From contig NZ_JAUSYQ010000002.1 of NCBI RefSeq assembly GCF_030816965.1, positions 6,128,001 through 6,192,000 of the forward strand: a stretch of DNA of 64,000 nucleotides. The letters are read 5' to 3'. The stretch is from Streptomyces canus (GTDB taxonomy: Bacteria > Actinomycetota > Actinomycetes > Streptomycetales > Streptomycetaceae). The notes beneath the pieces were generated by a model, which had not been told where the DNA came from, did no database searches, and worked only from the letters and a program-made list of their open reading frames with translations. How positions within the stretch are numbered: the stretch's first letter is position 1; the number at the start of each line of letters is the position of its first letter. The translations under genes were made by a program, and so were the position numbers. Positions 19,706-29,738 of the stretch are shown in pieces.

Positions 19706-20728
19706 ATGCTGATCGCTCAGCGTCCGTCACTGACCGAAGAGGTCGTCGACGAATTCCGCTCCCGGTTCGTGATCGAGCCGCTGGAGCCGGGCTTCGGCTA
19801 CACCCTCGGCAACTCCCTCCGTCGCACCCTCCTCTCGTCGATCCCCGGCGCTGCTGTCACCAGCATCCGCATCGACGGCGTTCTGCACGAGTTCACCACC
19901 GTGCCGGGCGTCAAGGAGGACGTCACCGACCTGATCCTCAACATCAAGCAGCTGGTCGTCTCCTCGGAGCACGACGAGCCGGTCGTGATGTACCTGCGCA
20001 AGCAGGGCCCGGGTCTGGTCACCGCCGCCGACATCGCGCCCCCGGCCGGTGTCGAGGTGCACAACCCCGACCTCGTCCTCGCCACGCTCAACGGCAAGGG
20101 CAAGCTGGAGATGGAGCTCACGGTCGAGCGCGGCCGCGGTTACGTCTCCGCCGTGCAGAACAAGCAGGTGGGCCAGGAGATCGGCCGTATCCCGGTCGAC
20201 TCCATCTACAGCCCCGTGCTGAAGGTCACGTACAAGGTCGAGGCGACCCGTGTCGAGCAGCGCACCGACTTCGACAAGCTGATCGTCGACGTCGAGACCA
20301 AGCAGGCCATGCGTCCGCGTGACGCCATGGCGTCGGCCGGTAAGACCCTGGTCGAGCTGTTCGGTCTGGCCCGCGAGCTCAACATCGACGCCGAGGGCAT
20401 CGACATGGGCCCGTCCCCCACGGACGCCGCCCTTGCCGCTGATCTCGCCCTGCCGATCGAGGAGCTCGAGCTCACCGTTCGGTCGTACAACTGCCTCAAG
20501 CGTGAGGGCATCCACTCCGTGGGTGAGCTCGTCGCCCGCTCCGAGGCCGACCTCCTGGACATCCGCAACTTCGGTGCGAAGTCCATCGACGAGGTCAAGG
20601 CGAAGCTGGCCGGCATGGGCCTGGCCCTCAAGGACAGCCCGCCCGGATTCGACCCGACCGCCGCCGCCGACGCCTTCGGCGCCGACGACGACGCGGACGC
20701 GGGTTTCGTGGAGACCGAGCAGTACTGA
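19706..20728 (+). CDS. rpoA: RNA polymerase alpha subunit
   Basis: Alpha subunit for RNA polymerase assembly and activator contact. 340 residues. N-terminal domain about 1-230 with [20 protein letters not shown] near 31-50; C-terminal DNA-binding domain about 250-310, with [16 protein letters not shown] and [17 protein letters not shown]. An acidic tail ([14 protein letters not shown]) ends the protein. ATG at 19706, agaagga site upstream. Confidence 0.98.
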   Translation: MLIAQRPSLTEEVVDEFRSRFVIEPLEPGFGYTLGNSLRRTLLSSIPGAAVTSIRIDGVLHEFTTVPGVKEDVTDLILNIKQLVVSSEHDEPVVMYLRKQGPGLVTAADIAPPAGVEVHNPDLVLATLNGKGKLEMELTVERGRGYVSAVQNKQVGQEIGRIPVDSIYSPVLKVTYKVEATRVEQRTDFDKLIVDVETKQAMRPRDAMASAGKTLVELFGLARELNIDAEGIDMGPSPTDAALAADLALPIEELELTVRSYNCLKREGIHSVGELVARSEADLLDIRNFGAKSIDEVKAKLAGMGLALKDSPPGFDPTAAADAFGADDDADAGFVETEQY

Positions 20729-20812
20729 TCGGTTGTTGCCGGTGAGCATCCGCTCGCCGGGTTCCTGACCCCGGTACCTGATACGGCCGGGGCAGATACC
20801 AAGGAGAAAGAC

Positions 20813-21334
20813 ATGCCGAAGCCCACCAAGGGTGCCCGTCTGGGCGGCAGCGCCGCGCACGAGAAGCTGCTCCTCGCGAACCTCGCGAAGAGCCTCTTCG
20901 AGCACGGCCGTATCACCACCACCGAGGCGAAGGCGCGCAAGCTGCGTCCGTACGCCGAGCGTCTGATCACCAAGGGCAAGAAGGGCGACCTTCACAACCG
21001 CCGTCAGGTGCTCCAGGTGATCACGGACAAGAGCGTCGTCCACACGCTCTTCACCGAGATCGGCCCGCGCTACGAGAACCGCCCCGGTGGCTACACCCGC
21101 ATCACCAAGATCGGTAACCGCCGTGGCGACAACGCGCCCATGGCTGTCATCGAGCTGGTCGAGGCGCTGACGGTCGCGCAGGCTGCGACTGGTGAGGCCG
21201 AGGCCGCCACCAAGCGTGCCGCCAAGGACGCCGAGGCTGCTCCGGCTGCCGAGGAGACCAAGGTCGACACGACCAAGGCCGACGAGGCTGAGGACGCCGC
21301 CGAGGCTCCGGCCGAGGAGTCGAAGGACGCCTGA
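20813..21334 (+). CDS. rplQ: 50S ribosomal protein L17, with Ala/Glu-rich tail
   Basis: L17 near the tunnel exit. 173 residues; the core ([20 protein letters not shown] to about residue 118) is normal and is followed by some 50 residues rich in Ala, Glu, Asp and Lys. Such tails occur on L17 in many actinobacteria. Last gene of the ribosomal cluster, closed by a strong terminator. Confidence 0.97.
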   Translation: MPKPTKGARLGGSAAHEKLLLANLAKSLFEHGRITTTEAKARKLRPYAERLITKGKKGDLHNRRQVLQVITDKSVVHTLFTEIGPRYENRPGGYTRITKIGNRRGDNAPMAVIELVEALTVAQAATGEAEAATKRAAKDAEAAPAAEETKVDTTKADEAEDAAEAPAEESKDA

Positions 21335-21349
21335 CGCTTCCGCGTTGTG

Positions 21350-21379
21350 ACGGGCCTGCCCCTTTCGGGGCGGGCCCGT
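21350..21379 (+). terminator. Terminator after rplQ
   Basis: acgggcctgcccc (21350-21362), loop TTTC, ggggcgggcccgt (21367-21379): a 13-bp stem with one G-U pair, followed by a short T-stretch. It closes the alpha operon. Confidence 0.88.
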
Positions 21380-21485
21380 TTGCGTTGTGCGGGGTGAGAG
21401 AGGGCAACCTCACAGCTGGCTCATAGGTCATGCATACGCGTCGCCTATCCGGGGGCGCGCCAGATGTCTGACTTACGGGGGTCCC

Positions 21486-22907
21486 ATGACGTCTCTCGCC
21501 GCTGTGCGGCGCACCATCTCCGCCTTCGCGCTGGCCGCGCTGGCCGCTACGGCGCTCGCCGTTCCGGCCGCCGCCCAGGAGGAACCACTGCCGGTGTCCG
21601 TCGTCGGACCCGACAGCGTGAACCTCTCGCTGCAGCCGGAGTCCGGCGAACCCGGTGAGCCGGGCGAGCCGCAGATCGAACTCGGACTCCGGGCGCCCGG
21701 CGAGCCGGTACCGGACGAGAACGGAGTCATCCATCCGATCCACCAGGGCGACTACACGGTCACCGTGGACGCGAGCTCCCTGGCCGGTGTCGCTGCTGTC
21801 GACTTCTCCCGCCTCGGAGGGTGGCGGGGCTGCTCCGTCGACGGGCTGGTCGCGACCTGCAGTGACTACGAGATCTACGCCGGACAGGACTACAACGACC
21901 TCGGTGGCATCCGTCTCGACGCGACCGACGAGAGCGCCGCGGGCGACTTCGGCACCATCTCCGTCACCGCCGCGGGCGAGGGCCTGGCCTTCACCGGGCA
22001 CACGGTGGACGTGCTGGTCGGCGGCCCCGAGCTGCGGATGAAGCAGCTGGGCGAGCCGGAGGGCTTCCGGGCCGGCGACACCTTCCAGGCACCGCTGAGC
22101 TTCCGCAACCAGGGCGGTCTGGGTGGCAAGGGCGTCGTGCTGCGGGTCTCCGGCACCCGGGGCCTCTCCTTCCCCAGCACCTTCGGCAACTGCTGGTACG
22201 ACCCACGTGACCCCGACGATCTGCGCGGGTGGTCCACGGCGCTGTGTGTCTTCGACAGCGAGTTCGCCGCAGGGGCGGCGTACGGGCTGAGTGCCCCCTT
22301 CCCGATCGGGACGGCCGCCTTCGCGCTCTACGACTCGATGTCCTACACCTTCAGCGCGGTGCCCGCCGACCGGGTGGCGGACCTGCTGGCCGAGGGCGAC
22401 TACCAGCCGGGTACCGGGCCGGAGCTGGGGCTGGTGCGGCTGCCGGACGCCGATCCGGCGGGCTACACGCAGTACGCGGAGATGGACTTCCCGACGAAGA
22501 ACACCTTCGACCTCGACCTGACCGGTGAGCGGCTGCGGGCCCGCAAGGGGCAGACGGTGTCGGTGGACGTCGGTTTCGCCAACCACGGTCCCGCCTGGCT
22601 GGCCCTGCTCCGCTCCGGCGGCGAGCCGATCTCCTTCTGGGTGGACCTTCCTCCGGGGACCACGGCCACCACGGCTCCCGGGGCCTGCCGGCCCGCCGAC
22701 TGGGAGGGCGCCGAGGGCGACTACCTCTGCTCCATCGACACACCGATCCTGGAGGACGCCTCCCGCACCTTCACCTTCGGTCTCCGCGTCGACGAGGTGA
22801 TCAGGAACGCCACCGGCCGGGCGTTCTTCGCGTACACGATGCCGAACGAGGGCAATCCGGCGAACGACGCCGGCGAGATCGTGCTGAACCCCAGGGGCTG
22901 GCACTGA
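21486..22907 (+). CDS. Secreted protein of unknown function
   Basis: A 473-residue exported protein. Residues 1-29 form a Sec signal peptide (SLAAVRRTISAFALAALAA..., cleavage likely after PAAA-Q). The mature part is Gly/Pro/acidic-rich with several beta-sandwich-like segments, including stretches such as SFRNQGGLGGKGVVLRVSG and FANHGPAWLALLRSGG. These resemble extracellular CARDB/DUF11-type modules, but I cannot assign a family with certainty. Pairs of cysteines are scattered in the second half of the modules. No membrane anchor, LPXTG or enzyme motif is seen. The ATG at 21486 follows acgggggt. It stands alone between terminators at 21350 and 22930, so it is monocistronic. Confidence 0.75.
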   Translation: MTSLAAVRRTISAFALAALAATALAVPAAAQEEPLPVSVVGPDSVNLSLQPESGEPGEPGEPQIELGLRAPGEPVPDENGVIHPIHQGDYTVTVDASSLAGVAAVDFSRLGGWRGCSVDGLVATCSDYEIYAGQDYNDLGGIRLDATDESAAGDFGTISVTAAGEGLAFTGHTVDVLVGGPELRMKQLGEPEGFRAGDTFQAPLSFRNQGGLGGKGVVLRVSGTRGLSFPSTFGNCWYDPRDPDDLRGWSTALCVFDSEFAAGAAYGLSAPFPIGTAAFALYDSMSYTFSAVPADRVADLLAEGDYQPGTGPELGLVRLPDADPAGYTQYAEMDFPTKNTFDLDLTGERLRARKGQTVSVDVGFANHGPAWLALLRSGGEPISFWVDLPPGTTATTAPGACRPADWEGAEGDYLCSIDTPILEDASRTFTFGLRVDEVIRNATGRAFFAYTMPNEGNPANDAGEIVLNPRGWH

Positions 22908-22929
22908 TCGTCCTGCACGTCCGGCACAG

Positions 22930-22955
22930 CGGGTCCGCCCCTCGGGGCGGGCCCG
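22930..22955 (+). terminator. Terminator after the secreted protein
   Basis: cgggtccgccc (22930-22940), loop CTCG, gggcgggcccg (22945-22955): 11 bp with one G-U pair. The stem is very similar to the rplQ terminator (gggcctgcccc type), a repeated terminator style of this genome. Confidence 0.8.
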
Positions 22956-22981
22956 TCTCGCGTTCCTGAGAGGATCCAGGG

Positions 22982-23863
22982 GTGAGCGACGAAGTACAGC
23001 CCGGTTACGTCCGTGTCCGCCTCGACCTCTCCTACGACGGAACCGAGTTCTCCGGATGGGCCAAGCAGGCCAGGGGACGGCGGACCGTGCAGGGGGAGAT
23101 CGAGGATGCGCTGCGGACGGTGACGCGGTCGAAGGACGTGACGTACGAACTGACCGTGGCCGGGCGGACGGACGCCGGGGTGCATGCGCGAGGGCAGGTG
23201 GCGCATGTGGATCTGCCCGAGGGGCTGTGGGAGGAGCATCGGGAGAAGCTGCTGAAGCGGCTGGCGGGGCGGTTGCCGAAGGATGTGCGGGTGTGGAGGC
23301 TCACCGAGGCGCCGGCGGGGTTCAATGCGCGCTTCGCCGCTCTGTGGCGGCGGTACATCTACCGGGTGGGGGACCGGCCCGGTGGTGTGGATCCGCTGCT
23401 GCGCAACCATGTGCTGTGGCACGACTGGGAGTTGGACGTCGCGGTCATGGACGCCGCCGCCAAGTCCCTCGTCGGGGAGCACGACTTCGCGGCGTACGCG
23501 AAGAGGCGTGAGGGAGCGACGACGATCCGCGAGATCCTCGACTTCGGGGTGCGGCGGCGGGCGGACGGGGTCGTCGAGATCGAGGTCCGGGCCGATGCCT
23601 TCTGCCACAACCAGGTGCGGTCGATGGTGGGTGCCCTGTTGTTCGTGGGGGACGGGCACCGGGGAGTGGAGTGGCCCCGCAAGGTCCTCGACGCGCGGGT
23701 GCGGGACAGTGCGGTGCATGTCGTACGGCCGCACGGGCTGACGTTGGAGGAGGTCGCGTACCCGGCGGACGGTCAGCTGGCCGAGAGGCAGCTTCAGGCC
23801 CGCCGGGTACGCGGCGCGGTGCACGGGGTCAGTCGGCCAGGGCCTCTTCCAGAGTCGGCTTGA
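22982..23863 (+). CDS. truA: tRNA pseudouridine synthase A
   Basis: Forms pseudouridine at positions 38-40 of the tRNA anticodon stem. 293 residues. The catalytic aspartate is in [19 protein letters not shown] (near residues 60-78); [10 protein letters not shown] and [11 protein letters not shown] motifs follow. GTG start at 22982. The gene usually follows rplQ directly in actinobacteria; here the secreted protein intervenes. Its last 35 bases overlap the 3' end of the convergent acyltransferase gene; the final 30 or so residues are unconserved-looking. Confidence 0.96.
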   Translation: MSDEVQPGYVRVRLDLSYDGTEFSGWAKQARGRRTVQGEIEDALRTVTRSKDVTYELTVAGRTDAGVHARGQVAHVDLPEGLWEEHREKLLKRLAGRLPKDVRVWRLTEAPAGFNARFAALWRRYIYRVGDRPGGVDPLLRNHVLWHDWELDVAVMDAAAKSLVGEHDFAAYAKRREGATTIREILDFGVRRRADGVVEIEVRADAFCHNQVRSMVGALLFVGDGHRGVEWPRKVLDARVRDSAVHVVRPHGLTLEEVAYPADGQLAERQLQARRVRGAVHGVSRPGPLPESA

Positions 23864-25865
23864 TGAAGGGCTCCAGGGTCTTCGAGTAGCTCGACGTGAT
23901 GTGGCTCGAGTCGAAGTAGACGACCTGGTCGCCGATCACGCTCGGGCAGACGTCCTTCGTGCAGAACGCGGGCACCGTGTCGAGGATCGAGGCGCCGTAC
24001 TCCTCGGCCACCTCCCGCTCCATGGTCCGGAAGCCGGTGTACTCGAGTGCCTCGTACTGCTTCCTGTTGCAGGAGGAGATGTCGTCGACGTGGGTGGCGA
24101 GACAGTCGGGCACGTTCTGGCCAGGCTGGGGCGTGTCCGTCATGTAGACAAGTTCGGCGCCGGTCGCCTTGAGGACCTTGAACGTGGCTTCGGCGCCCTT
24201 CCTCGTCGCCTCGCGGCGCGTCCGGTCGGCGACGACGATGACATCGGGCTTGAGCTGCCCGAGTTCCTTGAAGACTGATTCCCGCCAGCTGTCGCACTCG
24301 GTGTACTCGCGGTTCAGCTCGTCGTTGATGACGCGGTACTCCTGGGGCGAGCAGCCGCCCTTCGCCATGGTCACAACCCTGACCCCGAGACTCTTCCCGA
24401 TCTCGTGGAAGGCATCGTTCCATTGCCAGGCGTGGGAGTCGCCCATGAGGACGATCGTCTTCTTCCCTTCCGGGTCGCCGATGACGCAGAAGTCCCGCAT
24501 CTTGAACTCCGCGACTTCGGTGTTGTCGATACATCCGTGCCTGGCGTAGTTGTCCGCGGTCTTGGGCAGGGCCCCCTGCACCGTTGCGGAGAGCTTCGTC
24601 CGGAGTGCTGCCGCCTCGACCGAGGTCTCGTCGGTGTATCCGACGGCGACAGCGGTGGAGGTGGATGTCGCCAGGTTCAGCGGGACGGTCATGGCCAGGG
24701 CCATGGCACCAGCCGCGCATGCGGTGGCCACACCGCCGGCCAGGATGCCCTTCCAGGGGCGTGCCACGAGCTGCACGTTGTTCCTGAACCGGCGTTCGAC
24801 GGCGTAGTGCATGGCGACGGCCAGGAGGAACGAGGCGACGGCGACGCGGAACCGGTCCGAGTACGTGACCTCCCACGACACCAGGTACGGCCAGAGGATC
24901 AGCAGGGGCCAGTGCCAGAGGTACCAGCCGTAACTGACGTTTCCGATGAAGTTGAAGACCGGATTGTCCAGGAGCCGTTCCGCACCGAGACGAGGCGCGG
25001 CACAGCCGCCGGCGATGATCATGCCGGCGCCCAGCACCGGTCCGGCCACCGCGTACCCGGGCAGCGGAGTCTCGGCCGAGATCAGGAGCGCGGTGACGAG
25101 GGTGGTGCCGAGTCCCAGCCAGGAGAGCACCGCGGCGAAACCGGTGTTCATCCGGGAGAGAAGCGGTCCGCTGACGGCGAGAAGTACGCCGACGGTGATC
25201 TCCCAGATGCGTGTGTGGGTGCTGAAATAGGCGAGGGGCTGGTTCTCGGAGGTCTGCGTGTAGCCCAGATAGGACGACCCGCCGATCACAGCCATGAGGA
25301 ACAGCACCACCAGCAAGCGGTTGCGGAAGACGAGGCGGCTGAGCCAGGCCGTGACGACGAGTGCGATCGGGGCGATGACGTAGAACTGCTCCTCGATGCC
25401 CAACGACCAGAAGTGCTGGTACGGGGACTGGCTGCCGTCATCGGCGAAGTAGTCCGTGCCGGTCTCGACGAGGCGCCAGTTCATGACGCTCAGCGAGGAG
25501 GCCAGACCGTCCTCCACGTACCCGCGGAATCGGAGAGGACTGGCGTACAGCCAGGCCAGGACGGCTGTGCCGATGATGGTGACGGCCATCGCCGGCGCAA
25601 GCCGCCGGAACCGGCGCGCCCAGAACTTGGTCAGAGAGACCTTGCCGGTCTTGTCGATCTCGGCAAAGAGCTGGCCGCCGATGAGGAAGCCGCTCAGCAC
25701 GAAGCTGACGTCCACGCCGCCGTGGATGTCCAGGATGCCGCAGTGCATGCTGACGACCATCATGATGGCCACGGCACGCAGGCCCTGGATATCCGGCCGG
25801 TACTTACGAAGACGCTCTGTCGGCGCGGCCGGTGCGAGACGGCGGGTGTGGGTGTCGGTTGTCAA
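23829..25865 (-). CDS. Polysaccharide O-acyltransferase with SGNH domain (OafA type)
   Basis: A 678-residue membrane enzyme of the two-domain type that O-acetylates surface polysaccharides. The N-terminal acyltransferase-3 part (residues about 20-390) has [11 protein letters not shown] and the histidine of SMHCG near residue 39, then [16 protein letters not shown] and about ten helices plus one linking helix. The C-terminal extracytoplasmic SGNH domain has its serine in GDSHAW (about 476) and the Asp/His pair in DSSH (about 651-654). The TTG at 25865 is preferred as the start: GGAGAG lies six bases upstream, whereas the longer open frame would run into the neighbouring gene. Last gene of the exopolysaccharide operon, 38 bases after the nucleotidyltransferase. 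Confidence 0.88.
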   Translation of the reverse strand: MTTDTHTRRLAPAAPTERLRKYRPDIQGLRAVAIMMVVSMHCGILDIHGGVDVSFVLSGFLIGGQLFAEIDKTGKVSLTKFWARRFRRLAPAMAVTIIGTAVLAWLYASPLRFRGYVEDGLASSLSVMNWRLVETGTDYFADDGSQSPYQHFWSLGIEEQFYVIAPIALVVTAWLSRLVFRNRLLVVLFLMAVIGGSSYLGYTQTSENQPLAYFSTHTRIWEITVGVLLAVSGPLLSRMNTGFAAVLSWLGLGTTLVTALLISAETPLPGYAVAGPVLGAGMIIAGGCAAPRLGAERLLDNPVFNFIGNVSYGWYLWHWPLLILWPYLVSWEVTYSDRFRVAVASFLLAVAMHYAVERRFRNNVQLVARPWKGILAGGVATACAAGAMALAMTVPLNLATSTSTAVAVGYTDETSVEAAALRTKLSATVQGALPKTADNYARHGCIDNTEVAEFKMRDFCVIGDPEGKKTIVLMGDSHAWQWNDAFHEIGKSLGVRVVTMAKGGCSPQEYRVINDELNREYTECDSWRESVFKELGQLKPDVIVVADRTRREATRKGAEATFKVLKATGAELVYMTDTPQPGQNVPDCLATHVDDISSCNRKQYEALEYTGFRTMEREVAEEYGASILDTVPAFCTKDVCPSVIGDQVVYFDSSHITSSYSKTLEPFIKPTLEEALAD

Positions 25866-25903
25866 GGAACTCTCCGGTCGAGCACGCTGGCAGGCAGACG
25901 ACT

Positions 25904-27004
25904 TCAGTGGACCGTCGGGCAGGCGGCAGCCGTACCGCTGACGCGTACCCCTTGGGCGGGAATGCGGATGCCGCACGACAGCCGCAGCTGGGCGGGCAGT
26001 TCGTTGTCCGCGCCGATGTGTGCGTGGCATCCCACGACCACTTCACGCAGGAGCGAGGCCCTGCCGATCGAGGAGTCGTGGTCCACCACCGACTCATGGA
26101 TCCGGGCGTCCTCGGCCACGACGACACCGGCTCCGATGATGGAGCGGTCGACGACCACGTGCGGGCCGATCACGGCGTGCGGGCCGATGGTCGAGCCGCC
26201 CGTGACGCGGGAGGTCGGGTCGACGACAGCGGTGGGGTGGATCAGGGCCTCGGACGGCGGACCCACCAGGGACGAGGTCGCGCGGCCGGTGACCAGGTCG
26301 GCGGAGCCGTGGACGAAGGCGAGCGGGGTGCCGAGGTCACGCCAGTACTCCTCGGTCGTGTGGCCGTACACCCGGCGTCCCGCGGCGACGAGCTGCGGGA
26401 ACGTCTCCTGCTCGACCGAGACCTCGCGGTCGGCCGGTATGGCGTCGAGGACCGAGCGGCGGAAGACGTAGCAGCCGGCGTTGATCTGGTCGGTGACGCA
26501 CTCCTCCGGCGTCTTCGGCTTCTCGAGGAAGGAGAGCACCCGGCCGGACCCGTCGGTGGGGACCAGACCGAAGGCGCGTGGGTCGGGGACGCGGGTGAGG
26601 TGCAGGGTCACGTCCGCGGCCCGCTCCTCATGGCGCTCCAGGAGGGTGGGCAGATCGACGCCGGAGAGGATGTCGCCGTTGAGAATCAGCACCGGCGCGT
26701 CCGGCGAGGTGCCGTGCAGGAGACGGGCCGCGTTGCGGATCGCCCCGCCGGTGCCGAGCGGCACCTCCTCGACGGCGTAGGAGATCACCAGGTCCTGGGA
26801 GAAGTCCTTGAACTCCTCCTCGAAGAGGCTGGCGAGGTACGAGGTCGCGAAGACCACGTGCCCGACGCCCGCGTCCATCAGCTTGGCGATCTGGTGCCGG
26901 ATGAAGGAGGAGCCCGCGACGCCGAGCAACGGCTTCGGGGTGTGGTTGGTCAGGGGGCGCAGGCGGGTTCCCTTGCCGCCCACCAGAATGATGGCTTCCT
27001 GCAT
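25904..27004 (-). CDS. Sugar-1-phosphate nucleotidyltransferase, probably mannose-1-phosphate guanylyltransferase
   Basis: Makes an NDP-sugar from NTP and a sugar-1-phosphate. 366 residues. The nucleotide-binding signature GGKGTRLRPLT lies at 8-18, the PKPLLGV lysine region at about 23-29, and GDIL (metal-binding aspartate) near 107. Residues about 240-345 form hexapeptide left-handed-helix repeats (TIGPHAVIGPHVVVDRSIIG). Family resemblance is to GDP-mannose pyrophosphorylases (ManC/GMPP type) and related glucose enzymes; base and sugar cannot be fixed by eye. It lies 15 bases after the GH113-like gene in the operon, consistent with supplying the donor sugar for the adjacent glycosyltransferase. 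Confidence 0.85.
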   Translation of the reverse strand: MQEAIILVGGKGTRLRPLTNHTPKPLLGVAGSSFIRHQIAKLMDAGVGHVVFATSYLASLFEEEFKDFSQDLVISYAVEEVPLGTGGAIRNAARLLHGTSPDAPVLILNGDILSGVDLPTLLERHEERAADVTLHLTRVPDPRAFGLVPTDGSGRVLSFLEKPKTPEECVTDQINAGCYVFRRSVLDAIPADREVSVEQETFPQLVAAGRRVYGHTTEEYWRDLGTPLAFVHGSADLVTGRATSSLVGPPSEALIHPTAVVDPTSRVTGGSTIGPHAVIGPHVVVDRSIIGAGVVVAEDARIHESVVDHDSSIGRASLLREVVVGCHAHIGADNELPAQLRLSCGIRIPAQGVRVSGTAAACPTVH

Positions 27005-27019
27005 GACTGCCTCCGCTCG

Positions 27020-28264
27020 TCAGCTTGCGGTGTCGGTCCCGGGTCCTGCGTAGTCAGAGGTGAAACAGGACTTGATCGCCTTTTCGGAGAGAGGGCGTCC
27101 GGCGAAGTCGAGCCGGGAGGCAACCTTGTCGTCGGGCTTGGTGTTGGGGTCGTCGTCGAACCAGAGCGACCACCAGTAGATGCCCTGCATCTTCCGGTCC
27201 TGGACGACCTCGCAGACCGCCTTGTACCAGTTGGCCTGCACCTTCGGGTTGAGGGCACGGCGGGCGTAGAAGTCACCCGGCGCGTGGTAGGCGCCCTTCA
27301 TGGCACCGATGCCGGTCTCGGAGACGAGGATGTTCGGGAGCGGGCCGGTGGCCTTCTTGTCCAGCCAGGTGTTCCAGCCCTCGACCAGGTCGGAGACCGG
27401 GGCCGTGTCCGGCACCTTGACCGGGAAGTAGGCGTCGACGCCCAGGTGGTTGACCGGCATGTCGATGCGGCCGGTGACGTAGTTGTCCCAGTTCGCGTCG
27501 TAGGAGACCTCGCCCGGGAAGGTCTTCTCGGCGGAGGCGACCAGGGTGTCCCAGCCGGGGTCGCCCTCCAGCGAGTTGAGCTCGGTGCCGATCACGAAGG
27601 TGTTCGTCTTCGTCGCCTCGGCAGCCTTGAGGTACGGCTTGAGGAGCTTCGTGTACGAGGCGAACCAGGCCGAGCGTGAGGCGGGCTCGATGTTGCCGCG
27701 CCAGCCGTTGTTCTGCTTCAGGTTGCCCTCGTCCAGGATCGGGCGGAGCGTGGTGCGGAACCCGGCGTCCTTGAAGACCTTCAGCACCTGTTCGAGGCGC
27801 TCGGGGGACGGGGTCTTGGGCCCGGCCGACAGTTCGTCGGATGTGCGGCCCCCGATGAAGTAGGGGAATGAGAGCGACACCGAGTTCGCGCCCAGCCCGA
27901 TGAGGTACTTCGCATGCTTGCGGGCCTGGTTCTCGATGAACGTGTCGGATCGTTTCTTCGTCTCCTCCTCCCAGTAGAGCTGAACGCCCCACTGCGGCAT
28001 GCCCTTCTTCCAGGGCTTGGCGACCTGGAGGGCGTTGGTGGAGGAAGACGGGGAGGAAGAGGAGGAAGGGGAATCGGACGGAGAAGATTCCGACTTCTTC
28101 CCGGACGGGGTGGCAGAGGTCTCCGAGCCACCGATGACGACCTTGGGCAGGGCCGAACCCGCCTCCCAGCGAACCGGGTGGTTGCCGAGGACGAACGGGG
28201 CGCCCAGCACGAGGCTGAGAACGGTCACAGGGAAGATCGCGAGCAGGGGCAGTCGTGAGCGCAT
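27020..28264 (-). CDS. Exported glycoside hydrolase, GH113-like (beta-mannanase clan)
   Basis: A 414-residue exported (beta/alpha)8-barrel enzyme. Residues 5-27 form a signal peptide or anchor, residues about 48-80 a Ser/Pro linker. The barrel starts at WGVQLYWEEE. The acid/base glutamate is probably Glu228 in IGTELNS and the nucleophile Glu316 in VSETGIG, the arrangement of clan GH-A. The spacing and the flanking GANSVSLSFPYF and WWSLWFDDD motifs resemble family GH113 (beta-1,4-mannanases). It could trim or release a polymer made by the neighbouring glycosyltransferase. It lies 22 bases after that gene and 15 before the nucleotidyltransferase. Activity is inferred only from motif placement. 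Confidence 0.75.
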   Translation of the reverse strand: MRSRLPLLAIFPVTVLSLVLGAPFVLGNHPVRWEAGSALPKVVIGGSETSATPSGKKSESSPSDSPSSSSSPSSSTNALQVAKPWKKGMPQWGVQLYWEEETKKRSDTFIENQARKHAKYLIGLGANSVSLSFPYFIGGRTSDELSAGPKTPSPERLEQVLKVFKDAGFRTTLRPILDEGNLKQNNGWRGNIEPASRSAWFASYTKLLKPYLKAAEATKTNTFVIGTELNSLEGDPGWDTLVASAEKTFPGEVSYDANWDNYVTGRIDMPVNHLGVDAYFPVKVPDTAPVSDLVEGWNTWLDKKATGPLPNILVSETGIGAMKGAYHAPGDFYARRALNPKVQANWYKAVCEVVQDRKMQGIYWWSLWFDDDPNTKPDDKVASRLDFAGRPLSEKAIKSCFTSDYAGPGTDTAS

Positions 28265-28286
28265 GAGTCAGCTGTCTTCCGGGCGG

Positions 28287-29738
28287 TCAGGCGGGCTTGG
28301 CGATCACGACGAACTTGTTCTCCTCGCGCCGGATGAATCTCAGGAAGCCCTTGAAGCCACCGACACCCTCCAGCACCGAGAAGACGGGGATGCACACGAC
28401 CACCACGATCGGCTCCCACCACTTGCGCCGGCCGCTGAGCGACGCGAGCGCGTTCAGTCGCAGACCCTCCCAGTAGGTCCAGATGACGTAGGCGAAGTTG
28501 AAGGCCCACAGGATGGTGATGGACTGGGTCACCGGCGAGGTGTTCATGTCGTTGAAGAGCCAGCCGATGAGCAGCACGGCACCGATGTGCTGGAGCGGGC
28601 CGAGGATCCAGGTGGTCACGCAGATCGACAGGAACCAGCGGTAGCGCCAGGGCACGGCCTTGTTGAAGCAGAGGGCCACCAGACCCCAGGCCCACCGGTC
28701 GCGCTGCTTGATGAAGTCGGACGCGGTGGCGGGGGAGGCGCCGTAGCAGCGCCCGTTGAACCAGTCGCTCCTGCCCGGGTACTTGCGGCAGAACGTCAGG
28801 GCGAGACGGGCGTCCTCGACGATCTCCTTGGGGCCGAAGTCCCAGCCGATGGTCGCCTCGATGGACGCGCGCAGTACCAGCAGCTCGCCGTGCACGCCGG
28901 CGGCCGGGGTGCCCATGCCGGTCAGGGCGCGGAAGCGGGCGATGTCGTCGGCGGGGCGCACCGCGTCGGCGAGCCACGTGAACATGTTGACCGCGTTCTC
29001 GCGGGGGTAGGTGAGGATCCCCTGGGCCATGTGCTTGGCCTCGTCGGGGTGGGCGCGGCGCTGGCGATTGATGAACTGGGCGAGCGAGGACGCCGTGTCG
29101 GGCCCGACACCGGTGTCGTCGTCCATGTGCAGCACCCAGACGTAGTCGAGGGCCTCGCCCTCCTCGATGCGCAGCTCGTGGGCGTAGTGGTTGGCGCGGG
29201 CCTTGAAGCGGGTGCCGTTGGCCGGGACGTAGTCCTTGGGCACGGTGATCACCCGGATCAGCGGGTGCGAGTCGGCCAGCCGGTCGATGTCCGCCGCGGC
29301 CTCGCAGCCCTCCTCGGTGAGAATGTCGACGCGCAGGTACGGGAACCACTCGGGCAGGTGCTCGACGTACGAGAGGATCGAGCGCTCCAGCGCCGGGTAG
29401 GTGTCGTTCCGCCCGATGGTCGGGCAGAGGACGATCAGGAAATCCTCCTCGGCCGGTGCCGGAGGGATCATCCGGTCGCTCCTGCGGACCCGGCGGCGGA
29501 TCAGCAGAGCACCCTGGATGCCGACCAGGACGCCGACCACCGGAAGCGTCCAGACGACGGAAAGTGCCCAGCTCAGCACGGACGAACTGGGGCGGTAGCT
29601 CCACAGTCCGAAGACGACCAACAGGATGAAGGGCAGCAGGAAGGGGAGGATTCCCGGCTTCCACGCCGCGGTGCGTTTCGCGAGTTTCTGATTGTGCCGC
29701 GAATGCGGCACACCCCCGTCGACAACTGTCGATGCCAT
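28287..29738 (-). CDS. Membrane glycosyltransferase family 2, egghead-like
   Basis: A 483-residue processive-type GT2 enzyme. Two helices at about residues 28-50 and 53-75 precede the cytoplasmic catalytic domain. The motifs are HMDDDTG near 203-209 (metal-binding aspartates), ED near 306 and QRDRW near 342-346. Three to four helices follow (about 360-460). The opening PTIGRNDTYPALERSILSYV and the ED...RCYGASPATASDFIKQRDRW block resemble the egghead family, whose animal members transfer beta-mannose. First gene of a four-gene operon. ATG at 29738 is chosen; earlier starts give a basic leader without a ribosome site. Predicted role: polymerising and exporting a surface glycan. Confidence 0.82.
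   Translation of the reverse strand: MASTVVDGGVPHSRHNQKLAKRTAAWKPGILPFLLPFILLVVFGLWSYRPSSSVLSWALSVVWTLPVVGVLVGIQGALLIRRRVRRSDRMIPPAPAEEDFLIVLCPTIGRNDTYPALERSILSYVEHLPEWFPYLRVDILTEEGCEAAADIDRLADSHPLIRVITVPKDYVPANGTRFKARANHYAHELRIEEGEALDYVWVLHMDDDTGVGPDTASSLAQFINRQRRAHPDEAKHMAQGILTYPRENAVNMFTWLADAVRPADDIARFRALTGMGTPAAGVHGELLVLRASIEATIGWDFGPKEIVEDARLALTFCRKYPGRSDWFNGRCYGASPATASDFIKQRDRWAWGLVALCFNKAVPWRYRWFLSICVTTWILGPLQHIGAVLLIGWLFNDMNTSPVTQSITILWAFNFAYVIWTYWEGLRLNALASLSGRRKWWEPIVVVVCIPVFSVLEGVGGFKGFLRFIRREENKFVVIAKPA

Noticed and set aside
19727..21043. 438-codon frame antisense to rpoA and rplQ
   Set aside because: No recognisable motif, mirrors the codon bias of the real genes.
24405..26471. 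688-codon plus-strand frame across the acyltransferase and nucleotidyltransferase genes
   Set aside because: Opposite strand of two genes with clear catalytic motifs; composition is that of an antisense frame.
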